Source of the DNA: CAYSDH01 sp964429805 | GTDB taxonomy: Bacteria > Bacteroidota > Bacteroidia > Flavobacteriales_D > JABDKJ01 | Length of the DNA stretch: 6,866 bases | Direction: 5' to 3' | Assembly: GCA_964429805.1 (NCBI GenBank) | Contig: CAYSDH010000109.1 | Coordinates: 1-6,866 of the forward strand | In this document: positions 6,240 to 6,866 of the stretch, piece after piece | Numbering within the stretch: the first letter of the stretch is position 1 | Layout of the letters: each line of letters starts with the position of its first letter | Program-made: the position numbers and the translations under genes | The notes under the pieces: model-generated | The model's database searches: none | What the model was told of the DNA's origin: nothing | What the model saw: the letters and a program-made list of their open reading frames with translations, nothing else

Positions 6240-6866
6240 ATGAAAGAGAATACCAAGATTCTATTAGTGGATGACGAAGAAGACATCCTAGATATGTTGA
6301 AGTACAATCTTGAAAAAGAGGGTTATGAAGTCATAACGGCTAAAAATGGACTTGAGGCCGTGACAAAGGCTAAGAAGTTCGTTCCAGATTTAATTCTTCT
6401 AGACGTCATGATGCCAGAAATGGATGGTATGGAGGCTTGTGCCGAACTCCGTGAGATTGATGCCTTGAGTAATGTGGTCATCGCATTTTTATCAGCAAGG
6501 GGTGAGGATTACTCGCAGATAGCAGGCTTTGAGATTGGAGCTGATGATTATATCACTAAGCCTATTAAACCGCGCTTGTTAATCAGTCGAGTAAAGGCGC
6601 TTTTGAGAAGGAAGAATGCACATATTCCAGTGCGCTCTGGTGATAAGAGTAAAGGCCTCCACATAGATAGAGATAGATACGTGGTGCTCAATGATGGTAA
6701 GGAACTGAGTTTGCCTAAGAAAGAATTTGAACTACTTTCATTGCTCATGTCGAAGCCTGAGAATGTCTTCACACGTGAAAATATTTTAGACTCTATCTGG
6801 GGACAAGACGTCATAGTAGGAGACCGTACTATTGATGTACATATCCGAAAACTGAGAGAGAAGATT
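6240..6866 (+). CDS. OmpR/PhoB-family response regulator (3' truncated)
   Basis: ATG at 6240-6242 opens a frame that runs without a stop to the window edge (209 codons; family members are usually about 225-235, so only some 20 residues are missing). Residues 1-124 form a receiver domain: acidic pair Asp11-Asp12 in ILLVDDEED, phospho-acceptor Asp55 in LILLDVMMPEMDG, Ser85 in FLSAR at the conserved Thr/Ser position, and Lys107 in DDYITKPIKP. Residues about 137-209 are the winged-helix DNA-binding domain, with LSLPKKEFELLSLLMSKP and the recognition-helix segment VGDRTIDVHIRKLREKI. All phosphorylation residues are intact, so it should be a phospho-activated transcription factor partnered with a sensor histidine kinase, often encoded just downstream. 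The sequence is PhoB-like, but phosphate control cannot be claimed without the kinase and targets. Confidence 0.95.
   Translation, partial: MKENTKILLVDDEEDILDMLKYNLEKEGYEVITAKNGLEAVTKAKKFVPDLILLDVMMPEMDGMEACAELREIDALSNVVIAFLSARGEDYSQIAGFEIGADDYITKPIKPRLLISRVKALLRRKNAHIPVRSGDKSKGLHIDRDRYVVLNDGKELSLPKKEFELLSLLMSKPENVFTRENILDSIWGQDVIVGDRTIDVHIRKLREKI

Overview
The window looks like chromosomal DNA of a Bacteroidota member, most likely of the Flavobacteriales. The first gene ends in a type IX secretion system (T9SS) type A sorting domain with a YPNPN motif and carries Cys/Asp-rich repeat modules familiar from marine flavobacterial surface proteins. The second gene is a TlpA/ResA-like lipoprotein with a DUF4369-like N-terminal domain, a combination typical of this phylum. 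The start codons lack a strong Shine-Dalgarno sequence, as is usual there. Placement below order is inference.

Layout. Bases 1-3965 (+) hold the 3' part of a very large secreted repeat protein; its start lies upstream of the window. It is built from three module types: a short GCTD...DDGSC module (B, nine copies), a CDTCSGETDGTG...CDDG...C.C module (A, five copies plus the tail of a sixth), and a longer beta-rich module resembling starch/glycogen-binding domains (C, three copies). After these come a pre-peptidase-like beta domain, two related Ig/FN3-like domains and the sorting domain. A strong intrinsic terminator follows at 3987-4022.

Bases 4023-4653 have no convincing intact gene. They contain a two-copy, 133-bp-period direct repeat with four GTCAATAG motifs and apparently conserved short reading frames on the minus strand, then hairpins that probably end the next gene. 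Bases 4654-6084 (-) encode the thioredoxin-fold lipoprotein (CHKC active site). A 155-bp divergent intergenic region separates it from a PhoB/OmpR-type response regulator starting at 6240 (+), cut by the window end after 209 codons.

No defence system, CRISPR array, transposase, tRNA or rRNA is visible. The observations most worth a second look are the modular grammar and cysteine parity of the repeat protein, and the 133-bp intergenic repeat. The three genes do not form an obvious pathway; they share only a cell-envelope and signalling theme.
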